This document shows positions 8,625 to 17,915 of a DNA stretch of 64,000 bases, in pieces. The notes beneath the pieces were generated by a model. That model saw nothing but the letters and a program-made list of their open reading frames with translations. It ran no database searches and was not told the DNA's origin. This DNA is from JAHCHG01 sp041394845 (GTDB taxonomy: Bacteria > Acidobacteriota > Blastocatellia > Pyrinomonadales > Pyrinomonadaceae). The first letter of the stretch is position 1, and every line of letters begins with the position of its first letter. The DNA lies in assembly GCA_041394845.1 (NCBI GenBank), contig JAWKHL010000003.1:62001-126000 (forward strand). The letters run 5' to 3'. Made by a program: the position numbers and the translations under genes.

Positions 8625-8702
8625 GTGATGGGTGATGGGTGATAGGTAATGGGAAAGAGCGAGCTTCAAATTTCCCATCACCTATCACCCATCACCCATC
8701 AC
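8625..8702. repeat. 7-nt tandem repeats (TGATGGG) forming a 32-bp hairpin
   Basis: Left arm 8625-8656 repeats GTGATGG units; right arm 8671-8702 is its reverse complement at 31 of 32 positions, with a 14-nt loop. It lies between tauE and moxR on the minus strand. A stem this long within an operon should affect termination or RNA processing. Confidence 0.9.
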
Positions 8703-8732
8703 CTGACAAAAAAATCCTTCCCGGTGGCGGAG

Positions 8733-9491
8733 TTAAATAAAATCAAAAATAGTCTTGACCGCCAGGAGCAGAACGGTCGCCAAAAAAATTCGTTTGAGCC
8801 AAAGGTCATTGAGTTTGGTTACGGTTTTCGCGCCGACAAAAGCGGCCGTAAACATTATGACGGCCAGAATCGCGCCGAGCCGGTAATCAACTAAACCTTG
8901 CCACATAAAGATAATTGTGGCAATCAGCGAAGAAAAAACGTTGATCAGTTTGGTTCCGGCGACCGCTTCGGTAAAGGTCATTCCCAAAAAAGCGACGAAC
9001 GCCGCCGTCAGCATCGTCACATAACCGCCGCTGTAAAGCCCGCCGTAAATCCCCAGAACAAATGTGATCGCATAAGCAATTCCGAGCGACCGGCGGGAAA
9101 TCTGCTCCTTCTGATCCCCGGCGATCCCCGCCTTTCTTTTGAAAAGCGTAAAGGCGACGACGACGATCATCGAAACCGAGACGATGATCGGAATTGTCTC
9201 GCTTTTGATCGAACCGACCAGAAGCGCGCCGATGGTCGAACTGACGAGCGTCAGCAGAACCAGAGGGGTCAGACGGCGACGGTCGAGCGTGCCGGTCCTT
9301 AAAAAAGGGATCGTCGCCCCGACGGCCATAAAAAGCAAACCGAACATGTTGGTCGCCACGGCCGTCTTCGGTTCGATGCCGAACTGAAACATGATCGGCA
9401 CCGTGACCAGAGAATTACTGCCCGTTACGACGCCGACGGCGCTCGTGATAAAAAACAAAACAGCCAATAGGATCAGGGCGTAAACGGACAT
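8733..9491 (-). CDS. TauE/SafE-family sulfite/anion exporter
   Basis: 252 residues with about eight hydrophobic helices. The N-terminal half contains the family pattern GVVTGSNSLVTVPIMFQFGIEPKTAVATN, and the second half repeats it less clearly around GIYGGLYSGGYVTMLTAAFVAFLG and GTKLINVFSSLIATIIF. The family exports sulfite, sulfoacetate or similar anions. It sits between the DUF4350 gene and moxR, with heptad repeats in both flanking gaps, which suggests it is a later arrival in the operon. Its substrate is not determined by context. Confidence 0.88.
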   Translation of the reverse strand: MSVYALILLAVLFFITSAVGVVTGSNSLVTVPIMFQFGIEPKTAVATNMFGLLFMAVGATIPFLRTGTLDRRRLTPLVLLTLVSSTIGALLVGSIKSETIPIIVSVSMIVVVAFTLFKRKAGIAGDQKEQISRRSLGIAYAITFVLGIYGGLYSGGYVTMLTAAFVAFLGMTFTEAVAGTKLINVFSSLIATIIFMWQGLVDYRLGAILAVIMFTAAFVGAKTVTKLNDLWLKRIFLATVLLLAVKTIFDFI

Positions 9492-9492
9492 T

Positions 9493-9557
9493 GGATCTCG
9501 GATTTCGGATTTTGGGATTTCGGGTTTTTGCCGACATCGACCGAAATCAAAAACCGA
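9493..9557. repeat. 7-nt tandem repeats (GGATTTY), short array
   Basis: GGATCTC-GGATTTC-GGATTTT-GGGATTTC units follow the tauE start codon region, with a partial complement (CCGAAATC) near 9540. It fills the gap between tauE and the DUF4350 gene. Confidence 0.65.
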
Positions 9558-9561
9558 TGTT

Positions 9562-11124
9562 CTATCTTCTTCTTTGAAGGCCGAGTTCGGTTTCGATCTC
9601 GCGCAACCCTCGGGTCAATTCGACGATCTCCTTCTTATTGGTCGGTTCGCCGTGCATGATGTCCTCGCATTTCGACATCAACTGATCGATCTGATCGGAG
9701 GAAAAACGGCTCCTTTCGGCGATCAAAGCGGCCAGACGCTGGCGCGAGGTGGTAAAATTATCAACGCCCGTCAATCTTGCGACCCGCCGCCGGAAATCTT
9801 TGTAAATGTTTTCCATTGCCAGATCAAAGGCCCCGGTCCGCTGCTGAAGTTCGGCCATCGCCGAGACGTATTCGAGTTTGGACAGGCGATTCGGTTCGGG
9901 CGCGGGAAGGGGGCGGGCGAAGCGGCGCCCCCGAACCAGAAAAACCAGACCGACCAACACCGCAAACTGCCAAATAAAGGCGAGAACCGGCGTTCCCTCA
10001 AAATAATTGATCAGCCGGTTATTATTGGCACCGTAGCCTTGATGATACTCGTCAAAAGCGACGATCCCCGGTCTCGACGAAACTACGTTGATCGCCAGTT
10101 GGGCGTTATCAACCAGACTGATCCCGCTGTTGGAAACGATGTAGGGGTCGGCCAAAAACACGATCCGTCCGTCGCCGTACGGAAAATCGACCAGCAGATT
10201 CTTTTCCCTTAGGTTCAGATGAACGACCGGAGCCGTCAATCCCTCAGTTTTCTCGGCGGAAGCGGCCGGAGGGACCGATGGCGGCGCCTGTTGGATGATT
10301 ATTTCCCGGTTTCCGGGTTCGGCCGAACCGCTCCCGGAACCGCTCCCGGAACCCGTTTCTTTCGCCGGCAGTTGTCCGGGGCCGGCCTTCGGCCCCGACG
10401 GATCTTCAAATTCTTCCGGCACATTTTTTTCGTCATCGCCCGCGGTCTTCACCGGAGCGGGGGTTGGCCGGGGCGGGGCGGGAACGCCGATCCTCCTGAA
10501 CGGCGATTTGACGATTTTTCTCTCCTGATTTCTTTTTTGAGCCTCTTCCTGCGACAGCCGGCTGAAGTCGACCGACGAGGTGAATCGCGAAGGCTGAACG
10601 GCGTTGACTTTTTCGGTAAAAAGGGTTGGCTGCGACGGTTTGGCGGCATCCGTTCCGGCCGTCATCTGCTGTTGGTTGGAAGGATCCAAATTAAAAAACG
10701 GGACATCCCCTTCAAGGGCCAAAACCTCCCAGGCGGCCGTCGTCCGGACCAGTTCTTTTGGCGGCTGACGGTCAATGAGCACCAAAGTCCCGCCGCCCGA
10801 AACCCATTTCAAAAGGCTCTCGACTTCTTCTTCTTCAAAATCCCTTTGAACCTTTCCGATGACGACCAAAGTGGCGGGACTGTCGGCTTCGTAATTGAGC
10901 AGAGCCGTGGACGGTTTCTGCCAGCGGGACGGATTTCGGCCGGATTCTTTGAGCAGATCGTAAAACGCGCGCGTTCCGGTCGCTCCGACGTTATAGGTCG
11001 AACGATTGGGATTGATCTCGTTGTCCGGTGCCTTTTCCTTTTGAACATAAGAAAAGGCGTTGAGACCGATCAGAACCAGGATCAAAAATCCCAGAGCCAA
11101 AATTATGAGAAGCCTCTCTTTCAT
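9562..11124 (-). CDS. DUF4350 domain membrane protein
   Basis: 520 residues. An N-terminal membrane helix (about residues 5-24) is followed by the DUF4350 region with NVGATGTRAFYDLLKESGRNPSRWQKP and GGTLVLIDRQPP. The middle (about 210-290) is a low-complexity linker rich in Pro, Lys and GSGSGS. A second part of the domain (FLADPYIVSN, VVSSRPGIVAFDEYHQGYG) leads into a helix near 380-400 and a helical cytoplasmic tail. DUF4350 proteins regularly accompany MoxR and DUF4129 genes; a role with the MoxR chaperone system is inferred. The DUF4129 gene lies 45 bases upstream. Confidence 0.85.
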   Translation of the reverse strand: MKERLLIILALGFLILVLIGLNAFSYVQKEKAPDNEINPNRSTYNVGATGTRAFYDLLKESGRNPSRWQKPSTALLNYEADSPATLVVIGKVQRDFEEEEVESLLKWVSGGGTLVLIDRQPPKELVRTTAAWEVLALEGDVPFFNLDPSNQQQMTAGTDAAKPSQPTLFTEKVNAVQPSRFTSSVDFSRLSQEEAQKRNQERKIVKSPFRRIGVPAPPRPTPAPVKTAGDDEKNVPEEFEDPSGPKAGPGQLPAKETGSGSGSGSGSAEPGNREIIIQQAPPSVPPAASAEKTEGLTAPVVHLNLREKNLLVDFPYGDGRIVFLADPYIVSNSGISLVDNAQLAINVVSSRPGIVAFDEYHQGYGANNNRLINYFEGTPVLAFIWQFAVLVGLVFLVRGRRFARPLPAPEPNRLSKLEYVSAMAELQQRTGAFDLAMENIYKDFRRRVARLTGVDNFTTSRQRLAALIAERSRFSSDQIDQLMSKCEDIMHGEPTNKKEIVELTRGLREIETELGLQRRR

Positions 11125-11169
11125 TTTTCGTCTTCCGGCAAACCGTCGCCGGAGAAAATCGGGGCCGAT

Positions 11170-12273
11170 CTACCGGCTGTTGCCGACGGCCTTTCGGTAA
11201 CCGCTTTTAAATTCCTCCCAGTCGCTGTTTTCCGCCGGGTCGAATCCGTACCAATGGCGTTCGAAGTTCGAGGTCAGTCCGCTCATATCCTGAAAAAGCT
11301 CTTTCCGGCCGCGAACGTCCTTCAGATAATCGCGGTTCGTCTTATGCTGGGCCAGCCCGATGATCTTGCGGTCGCCCAATTCGCACAAAAGAGCGATGTA
11401 GCCTTTGCGGATGGCCCCGCGCAGATTGCCTTCGCGGGCCAGCCGTTCGGCGTCCCTGAAAAGATCTGAAGCGCCCTCGTCGGGGGCGAGTTTTTCCCCG
11501 AGAATGATCCTCTCTTCCCTCTCTTTGGTTTTCCTGACCCGATAATTTCCGAAAAACCGGGGGGCGAATTTATAGATCAAAAAGCCGATCCCTCCGAGAA
11601 TCCCGAAAAGAATCAGATACAACAGAACGGCCCTCAGCGGCCCGGCTCCGGCGCCCTGAGTCCGCTCCGGCGGCCGCGAATTTGAAAAAAGTTTCTCGAT
11701 CCATTTCAAGATCGCTTCAACTATCCGCTGGAAAAGACTCTTGTCCTTCTCGTCGAGCTTTTGAAACTCCTCGCGGTTAAGGATTTCCGCCAGTTTTCTT
11801 TTATCTTCGTCCTTGGTGCGCCCGGAGGAGGCGGTCTTTTGTTCGAGTTCGATGATCTTCTGTTCGAGCGAATCGAGCCTTTCGCCGATTTCGGTCAGAA
11901 TTCTCTCTCGCTGTTCCGAGTCCTTGGGTTCTTCCTCAAAAGCCTGGAGTTTTTCCGACAGCCAACGGTTATCGGTTTCGATCACCGAACTTTCCCATTC
12001 GATCCTTTCGCTCGCCGGAACGTGTTTGCGAATATCGGCCAGGGTTTCCCGTTCGAGGTTTTCGTAGGCCTCGGCCGATTCGGTCTCTTCGATCTCGGGA
12101 TTGAGAAGACCGCGAACGGCATTGGCGGCAAAACCGATGTCGGTCCGGTATTCGGTCAGACTTTTGGCCGCCGCCGAAAAGATGAAAAAAACACAGATCA
12201 GGCAACCGGCCGAAAATAATCTGAGGATCGAGGCCGGCCCAAAACGCCCAATTTTTTTTTCAGTAAAATGCAT
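11170..12273 (-). CDS. DUF4129 domain membrane protein
   Basis: 367 residues. N-terminal hydrophobic segment (about 17-36, including the cysteine-containing GCLICVFFIFS), then a charged helical region with coiled-coil character (about 60-190), a second helix at about 220-242, and the C-terminal DUF4129 domain: LAREGNLRGAIRKGYIALLCELGDRKIIG followed by TNRDYL and FERHWYGFDP. DUF4129 is often fused to transglutaminase domains or encoded beside MoxR and DUF4350, as here. It probably works with these partners at the membrane; no enzyme motif is seen. Confidence 0.87.
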   Translation of the reverse strand: MHFTEKKIGRFGPASILRLFSAGCLICVFFIFSAAAKSLTEYRTDIGFAANAVRGLLNPEIEETESAEAYENLERETLADIRKHVPASERIEWESSVIETDNRWLSEKLQAFEEEPKDSEQRERILTEIGERLDSLEQKIIELEQKTASSGRTKDEDKRKLAEILNREEFQKLDEKDKSLFQRIVEAILKWIEKLFSNSRPPERTQGAGAGPLRAVLLYLILFGILGGIGFLIYKFAPRFFGNYRVRKTKEREERIILGEKLAPDEGASDLFRDAERLAREGNLRGAIRKGYIALLCELGDRKIIGLAQHKTNRDYLKDVRGRKELFQDMSGLTSNFERHWYGFDPAENSDWEEFKSGYRKAVGNSR

Positions 12274-12300
12274 CTCTGTATTGGCGAAAAACTCAAAGAT

Positions 12301-13422
12301 TCAATCCAGCCCGAGCGTGGTGATGCCGCTCCCCGAAGATGACGACGGCGGCGATGTGCGGGGCCGGACTGAAGCCTCGGCAACGTTTTTCGAAAGCGCC
12401 GGCTGCAAAGGGTTGACGAATTCCGAGGGAACGGCCGGTATCTCGCCGAGCTGGCGGGCGGCCATCAATTCGATGTCGTACCCCTCATGTCGAACGCGTT
12501 CATCCACGTAAAGCAGGCACAGCCCGATCATCCACACCGGCATCAGCAGGATAAAACTTATCTGACCGACCATTTGATTGGCGATCTCATACCAGGCCGG
12601 AATGACGTCATTGGAAAAAAAGAGTTCAATGCCGCTGTACCAGGCGTAGATCTTGAGCGGGATGAACAAGATCGCCAGCGCCGAATAGGTGACGACCGTC
12701 GTGAAAATAAAGAGCGCGGCGAACCGTTTGACGTTTCCGCTGGCCAGCGTCATGCTCCGGCCGATCGCCGCAACGACTCCCTGCCCTTCGACCAGCATCA
12801 CCTGAGGAACATACGCAAATCTGGCGGCGATCAAAAAGAAAAGCCAGCCCATAAAAACGGCGACTCCAAAACCGAAAATAAAGGACACGATGGTCGCCAA
12901 CACCTGAGAAAAAGAAAAGACAATAAACACCAGAGCGGCTATCAGAATGGTTACAAACAGACCGAAATAAAAGATCGTGATCCCGACAATGCCGAGCAAA
13001 ACGGCGATGATGCCCGAAGCCAGAATCAAGCCGAACAATCTCCCAAAAGTGTTTTTGTAGGTCTTGCGGAAAGTGATCGGTTCGTTAAACAGGAGGTGCC
13101 GGACGAAATTTCGCGAGGCTCCGCCCATTATGGTCAGCACGGCCACCGTTTCGGTCAGCCAGATGACAATCCCGCCGAGCCACATAAAAATGACATAAGA
13201 CCACATTTCCTCGGGTCTGTAAGTTGCCCCGACAAAGAAAAACTGACGGGCCAGCAACATCCAGCCGATGGAGAAAAGGGTTCCGACGATCACCGGCGGC
13301 GCCGCGATCAGAACAAACGTCCAGAAGTCTTTTCTGTAAAGGCGAACGGCCCGGTCGATCAGGTCGCCTGCACCGAGCGGAGCGATCGACATTTGAGAAT
13401 TGAAAGAATTTGAGCTTTCCAT
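12301..13422 (-). CDS. multi-pass membrane protein of the MoxR cluster
   Basis: 373 residues. About six to eight hydrophobic segments with the pattern of glycerophosphoryl-diester-phosphodiesterase membrane-domain-like proteins (IAPLGAGDLIDRAVRLYRKDFWTFVLIAAPPVIVG at the N-terminus is typical of this superfamily). A Ser/Pro-rich tail follows the last helix. It is the first gene of the minus-strand group and lies 27 bases before the DUF4129 gene, so it is very likely cotranscribed. No catalytic motif visible; a scaffold or envelope role is a guess. Confidence 0.7.
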   Translation of the reverse strand: MESSNSFNSQMSIAPLGAGDLIDRAVRLYRKDFWTFVLIAAPPVIVGTLFSIGWMLLARQFFFVGATYRPEEMWSYVIFMWLGGIVIWLTETVAVLTIMGGASRNFVRHLLFNEPITFRKTYKNTFGRLFGLILASGIIAVLLGIVGITIFYFGLFVTILIAALVFIVFSFSQVLATIVSFIFGFGVAVFMGWLFFLIAARFAYVPQVMLVEGQGVVAAIGRSMTLASGNVKRFAALFIFTTVVTYSALAILFIPLKIYAWYSGIELFFSNDVIPAWYEIANQMVGQISFILLMPVWMIGLCLLYVDERVRHEGYDIELMAARQLGEIPAVPSEFVNPLQPALSKNVAEASVRPRTSPPSSSSGSGITTLGLD

Positions 13423-13897
13423 CTGTAAAACTGTGAAACGATCTGTTGTTGGATTATATCGTTTTTCTCCATTTTAATATAGCCCCTGAATCAAAAACCG
13501 CGCCCGCTTTCTTTTCTCCCCGAAGTTGGCGAAGCCGGTTTTGACCTCCCGGAGCAGAAAGAAAAAATGAAAGATTCTCAACCGAAATCCATAGAAGAGA
13601 TGCAATTTTATAGATAAATATCCAGATTCTCCAACACAAACCCTTTTTCGGATCGCTCCTCGAACACATCTAATCTAGCTATTTATAATAACTTACGCAC
13701 GATCTCCCCGATGTGGAATAAGGTTTGCTTCTTTCAAACCAATGAGTAATTGCCTAAGTTGAGAAATTTCAAGCAGATGACCATCAGAGTTCTGCTTTTT
13801 CGGTATTTATTTTTCAAACTAAAAATTCGGAAAAGCCAATGAGTTGTTTTTGCTGAAAAACCTCGAAAATTCTAAATCAGGAATAAGGAGTGTATGT
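13423..13897. other. 475-bp gene-free region upstream of TonB receptor
   Basis: Divergent intergenic region between the MoxR-cluster membrane protein and the first TonB receptor. It is AT-rich. The open frames inside are short and unsupported by a ribosome-binding site or a recognisable family. A weak sigma-54-type -24/-12 pair is noted separately. Confidence 0.6.
13715..13728 (+). promoter_or_regulatory. candidate sigma-54 promoter (-24/-12)
   Basis: GG at 13715-13716 and GC at 13727-13728 are separated by the required 10 bases, and the -12 part reads TTTGCTT. The -24 part (TGGAAT) is poor. It would give a leader of about 155 nt before the receptor gene. It is weaker than the site at the paralogous receptor. 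Confidence 0.35.
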
Positions 13898-16800
13898 ATG
13901 AAAAGATTCATTTTTGCTATGCTAATGCTTTGCTTTTGCACGGCATTAGCGTTTGCACAGACGACCGGACGACTGATCGGAACTGTTTCCAGTCCCGACG
14001 GACTGCTACCCGGCGCGACCGTGACCATTACTGACAATCAAACCGGTCAGGAACGAACGGCGGTCACCGACAGCAACGGAGCCTACAGATTCGACCAACT
14101 CAGTTTCGGTACCTACACGGTGAAGATCGTGGCCAACGGTTTCAAAACAAACGTCGCCAACGACCTTAAGATCGACGCCAACCGGGAATATACCTACAAC
14201 CGTGTGCTGGAAATCGGTCAGGTGGAGGAAGTCGTTAATGTTTCGGCGGGTGCCGATATCGTTAACTCCAGCAACTCCGAATTAAGTACGACCGTCAGCC
14301 CCAAGCAGATTTTGGAGCTTCCGATCAACGGGCGGAACCCGCTTTCTTTGCTCAATCTGCAGGCCGGCGCCAATGTAACGGCCGGAAATCACGTCAACGG
14401 TCAGAGAACATCATCCGTCAACTTTACCAGAGACGGAATCAACATTCAGGACAACTTTATCCGAACCGGCGGTTTCGTTCAGGATCGTCCGAACGTCGAT
14501 GACACGGCTGAATTTACCGTCATTACCCAGAACGCCGGCGCGGACACCGGCGGCGGCGGTTCGGCTCAGGTTCAGATCGTTACTCCCCGCGGCGGAACAG
14601 AATTCCACGGAGCCGGATACATTTACAACCGCAACTCGGCATTTGCCGCCAATGAGTTCGGACAAAATGCAACCGGGGTTGAACGCCCCTTCCTCAACAG
14701 AAACCAGTTCGGTGGAAAGGCCAGCGGCCCGATGCCCATTCCGGGTTTCGGATCCGGGACGCCGCTCTTTTTCAAAGACAAAGGTTTCTTCTACGTCGGC
14801 TATGAAAGATTTTTGCTTCGTCAGCAAAGTTCGAAGAGCACGACCATTTTATTGCCCCAGTTCCGCGACGGAACCTTTACCTATGTCGGCACGGACGGAA
14901 TGTCGCACACGGTTAACGTCCTGTCGGGTGCCGGTCTCGATCTGACCGGAGGCAATGCCGGCGTCTTTACCGCCGCCGGAGGAACGATCGGGGTCGATCC
15001 GGTCATCCAGAATCGCATCCTTTCGAGGATTCCGACGGCCGGGAACGGCTCTTTTTCGAACGGCGGATTGAGTCAGCAATTTAACTTCAATCAGGCCAAC
15101 AACGATACCAGAAACGCTTTTACCACTCGTTTTGACGTTGACATCAACGACACCAACAGCGTTTACTTCGTTTACAAATACAATGATAACGCCGACGACC
15201 GGACCGACATCGACGGGACGTTCAACGTCACTCCGGTCAACACTCAGGGCGGCCCGACCGCGTCTTACATCCTGAGTTACGTGACCATCTTCGGCAACAA
15301 CTTCACCAATGAGGTTCGCGGCGGCTATCAGCAAAGCAATCCGTTCTTTAACGAAGATCCGAACTTCCCGACCGATTATGTCATCGGCGGTCTTTCATTT
15401 ACGACCAGTCCGGAATCGAACTTCCAGGCCCAGGGTCGTAAAACCGATCTTTATACGGTTCAGGACAATGCCGCTTACATCATGGGCAATCATTCGATGC
15501 GTTTCGGTATCGATTTCAACGCCCAGCGGATCGATTCGGAAACCAACTTCAACCGCGTCGGGATCTACAACATCAGCGGCACCGGCAACCCGAACACGCC
15601 GGGTCTGACCAACGCCCTGTTCCCCGGCGGCATCAGCACGACCAACCTCGGACGTGCCAATTCCCTGCGATATATGCTCGGCGGAATCGTCGGCAGCGGA
15701 ACCATCGCCGCCCCGTTCGTCGGAGCCGGCATCGGCCCGCAGCTCGGAGCTTCGCAACGTCAGAAGTTCAAATACGAAACCTACGGTCTGTATTTCCAGG
15801 ATTCATGGCGGGCGACCCCCGAATTGACCTTGAATCTCGGGCTTCGCTGGGATTACTATTCACCGCTGAGAAACCCGGATGTGGTTTATCTGGAACCCGA
15901 TCTCGAAGGCGCTCAAACGTTTGAAGAGATCAGGGCCGCTCTTCTCGATCCGACCGGTCAATACGTTCTGATCGGAAACAATGCCGGAAAACCCGGTCAG
16001 TTCTACAAACCGGACTACAACAACTTCGGTCCGATCGTCAGCTTCGCCTATGCTCCGCGATTCGAAAGCGGCTTCATGCGGGCGATCTTCGGCGACACCG
16101 GCGTTGTTCGAGGCGGTTTCCGTATCGGCTACATCAACGACGAGTACGTTCGCGGTCCGGATAATGCGGCGGGCGGAAACGCAGGTCTCGATCTGACCGG
16201 TCTGGCGCTCAATCAGAACGACGGAACGCCCAATCTGCAGTCGAGATTTACCCCGCAGGGAGTTTTCAATGGATTGCCCGGCTTTACATTGCCGGCCTTC
16301 CAGCAACCGCCGATCAGCTTTGCCACGGGCAATGCCAACGCGGGCAACTTCTTCAACACGATCTTTGCGGTCGACCCGAACATCCAACTGCAACGCAACT
16401 ATCAATACACGCTTGGATTCCAACGCGAGATCGGATTCAACACGGCCCTTGAGGTTCGTTACGTCGGCGGCCAGAGCAGTAATATGGTTCGCGGTGTTGA
16501 CTTAAATCAGGTCAATATCTCTGACGCCTTTTTGACTGACTTCCTCAACGCCCAATTCAACCGGCGGACGTTCGGCGGCAGCGGTGCCTGTCCCGATCCG
16601 ACGACCGGTTGCCGTCCGGTCGGAGCTTTCTTCAATCTGCTCGGCCCGAACGGGGCGTTCCTTGGAACCTCGTTCACCAACAGCCATCTCGATACCAATG
16701 CGATCGGACAATTTGCTTTGAATCTGGTCGCCAACACCGGATGCTGTTTCCCGAACGCGCGGGAGTTGATACTGAACAACCCGCGTGCCGGCGTCGTCGA

Positions 16801-17656
16801 TCTGCTCGGCAACTTCGGAGAATACAATTACAATGCTCTGCAAGTTGAAGTCAGAAGAAGATTCTCCCAAGGTCTCCAGTTCCAGGCGAACTACACCTTC
16901 GGCAAGGTCTTAACCGACATCCAGGGCGACGGTCAAACCCGTTTCGATCCTTATCTCGACTTCAACAACCAGAGATTGGATTACACCAGAGCGGATTTCG
17001 ACCGCACCCATACGGTCAACATCAACGTCAACTATGAACTGCCGTTCGGCAAGGGCAAGGCCTTCTTCAATCAAGGCGGCGTTGTTGACAAGATCATCGG
17101 CGGATGGCAATTGACCTCGATCGTCAACATCAGTTCGGGCGTCCCGATCACGATCCTTGATCCGAACGGAACCCTGAACAGAACCGGACGCTCTCCGCGT
17201 CAAACGGCGTTCTCGAATCTGACGACGCAACAGATTCAGGATCTGATCGGACGTTTCGATGTCAACGGCACGATCTACTGGATCAACCCGTCGGTCATCG
17301 CTCCGGACGGCACGGCCACCAACGGAAGCTACACCGCCAGCCCGGATAATCCGGCGTTTGCGGGTCAGGCATTCTTCCGCAATGCGGCCGGACAGACCGG
17401 CAATCTGCCCCGTAACTTCCTGACCGGACCGATGTATTTCAACTGGGATGCCGGTCTGATCAAGAACATTCGGTTCGGCGAGCGATTCAACGTCCAGGTT
17501 CGCGCCGAAGCGTTCAACGTGCTTAACACGGTCAATCTCTTTGTCGGAGAACAAAGCGGTATCTTCAACATCGGTTCGACCAACTTTGGCAAGATCACGC
17601 CGGGCAACGAATACAGTCCGCGGATCATGCAGTTCGCTTTCCGCCTTGAATTCTAA
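13898..17656 (+). CDS. Oar-like TonB-dependent receptor with carboxypeptidase-regulatory-like domain
   Basis: 1252 residues from ATG 13898, which has AAGGAG at 13885-13890; the longer frame starting at TTG 13844 is rejected. Signal peptide MKRFIFAMLMLCFCTALAFAQ. A CarboxypepD_reg-like beta-sandwich follows (about 22-110: GTVSSPDGLLPGATVTITDNQTG), then a plug domain (about 115-240, with PINGRNPLSLL and FTRDGINIQD) and a long outer-membrane barrel ending in aromatic FRLEF, the usual assembly signal. Acidobacteriota carry many such receptors, thought to take up large substrates. Its paralogue lies at 18949-22710 in the opposite orientation. Substrate unknown. Confidence 0.9.
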   Translation: MKRFIFAMLMLCFCTALAFAQTTGRLIGTVSSPDGLLPGATVTITDNQTGQERTAVTDSNGAYRFDQLSFGTYTVKIVANGFKTNVANDLKIDANREYTYNRVLEIGQVEEVVNVSAGADIVNSSNSELSTTVSPKQILELPINGRNPLSLLNLQAGANVTAGNHVNGQRTSSVNFTRDGINIQDNFIRTGGFVQDRPNVDDTAEFTVITQNAGADTGGGGSAQVQIVTPRGGTEFHGAGYIYNRNSAFAANEFGQNATGVERPFLNRNQFGGKASGPMPIPGFGSGTPLFFKDKGFFYVGYERFLLRQQSSKSTTILLPQFRDGTFTYVGTDGMSHTVNVLSGAGLDLTGGNAGVFTAAGGTIGVDPVIQNRILSRIPTAGNGSFSNGGLSQQFNFNQANNDTRNAFTTRFDVDINDTNSVYFVYKYNDNADDRTDIDGTFNVTPVNTQGGPTASYILSYVTIFGNNFTNEVRGGYQQSNPFFNEDPNFPTDYVIGGLSFTTSPESNFQAQGRKTDLYTVQDNAAYIMGNHSMRFGIDFNAQRIDSETNFNRVGIYNISGTGNPNTPGLTNALFPGGISTTNLGRANSLRYMLGGIVGSGTIAAPFVGAGIGPQLGASQRQKFKYETYGLYFQDSWRATPELTLNLGLRWDYYSPLRNPDVVYLEPDLEGAQTFEEIRAALLDPTGQYVLIGNNAGKPGQFYKPDYNNFGPIVSFAYAPRFESGFMRAIFGDTGVVRGGFRIGYINDEYVRGPDNAAGGNAGLDLTGLALNQNDGTPNLQSRFTPQGVFNGLPGFTLPAFQQPPISFATGNANAGNFFNTIFAVDPNIQLQRNYQYTLGFQREIGFNTALEVRYVGGQSSNMVRGVDLNQVNISDAFLTDFLNAQFNRRTFGGSGACPDPTTGCRPVGAFFNLLGPNGAFLGTSFTNSHLDTNAIGQFALNLVANTGCCFPNARELILNNPRAGVVDLLGNFGEYNYNALQVEVRRRFSQGLQFQANYTFGKVLTDIQGDGQTRFDPYLDFNNQRLDYTRADFDRTHTVNINVNYELPFGKGKAFFNQGGVVDKIIGGWQLTSIVNISSGVPITILDPNGTLNRTGRSPRQTAFSNLTTQQIQDLIGRFDVNGTIYWINPSVIAPDGTATNGSYTASPDNPAFAGQAFFRNAAGQTGNLPRNFLTGPMYFNWDAGLIKNIRFGERFNVQVRAEAFNVLNTVNLFVGEQSGIFNIGSTNFGKITPGNEYSPRIMQFAFRLEF

Positions 17657-17684
17657 TGAAATTTGAAGTTGAAGCGTAAATTTG

Positions 17685-17730
17685 AACGGGCGTTGCTCTT
17701 AAGCTTAAGAGCAACGCCCGTTTTTTCTTT
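17685..17730 (+). terminator. strong rho-independent terminator
   Basis: AACGGGCGTTGCTCTTAAG (17685-17703) is followed directly by its perfect reverse complement (17704-17722), overlapping a T-rich run to 17730. It ends the receptor transcript 28 bases after the stop codon. Confidence 0.92.
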
Positions 17731-17915
17731 AAGTCTCAAATGTTTTATACTGATCCGGCAAACAGTAAAAGGCATTGACTGATGAGCGATGAACTGCGAA
17801 AGATAAAAGAACGTTCGCGTTTCCTTTTCCCATCATTTTCTCTGCGTCTTTCGATCATTGCCGATTATTGCCGTTGTTCGTTCAATTCAGCAAATTTCGT
17901 TTTAAGGAGAGTGTT

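Noticed and set aside
13454..13669. 71-residue minus-strand ORF upstream of the first TonB receptor
   Set aside because: No ribosome-binding site, no family and it lies in a promoter region.
13844..13897. Longer N-terminus for the first TonB receptor starting at TTG 13844
   Set aside because: ATG 13898 has a good AAGGAG and begins a normal signal peptide.
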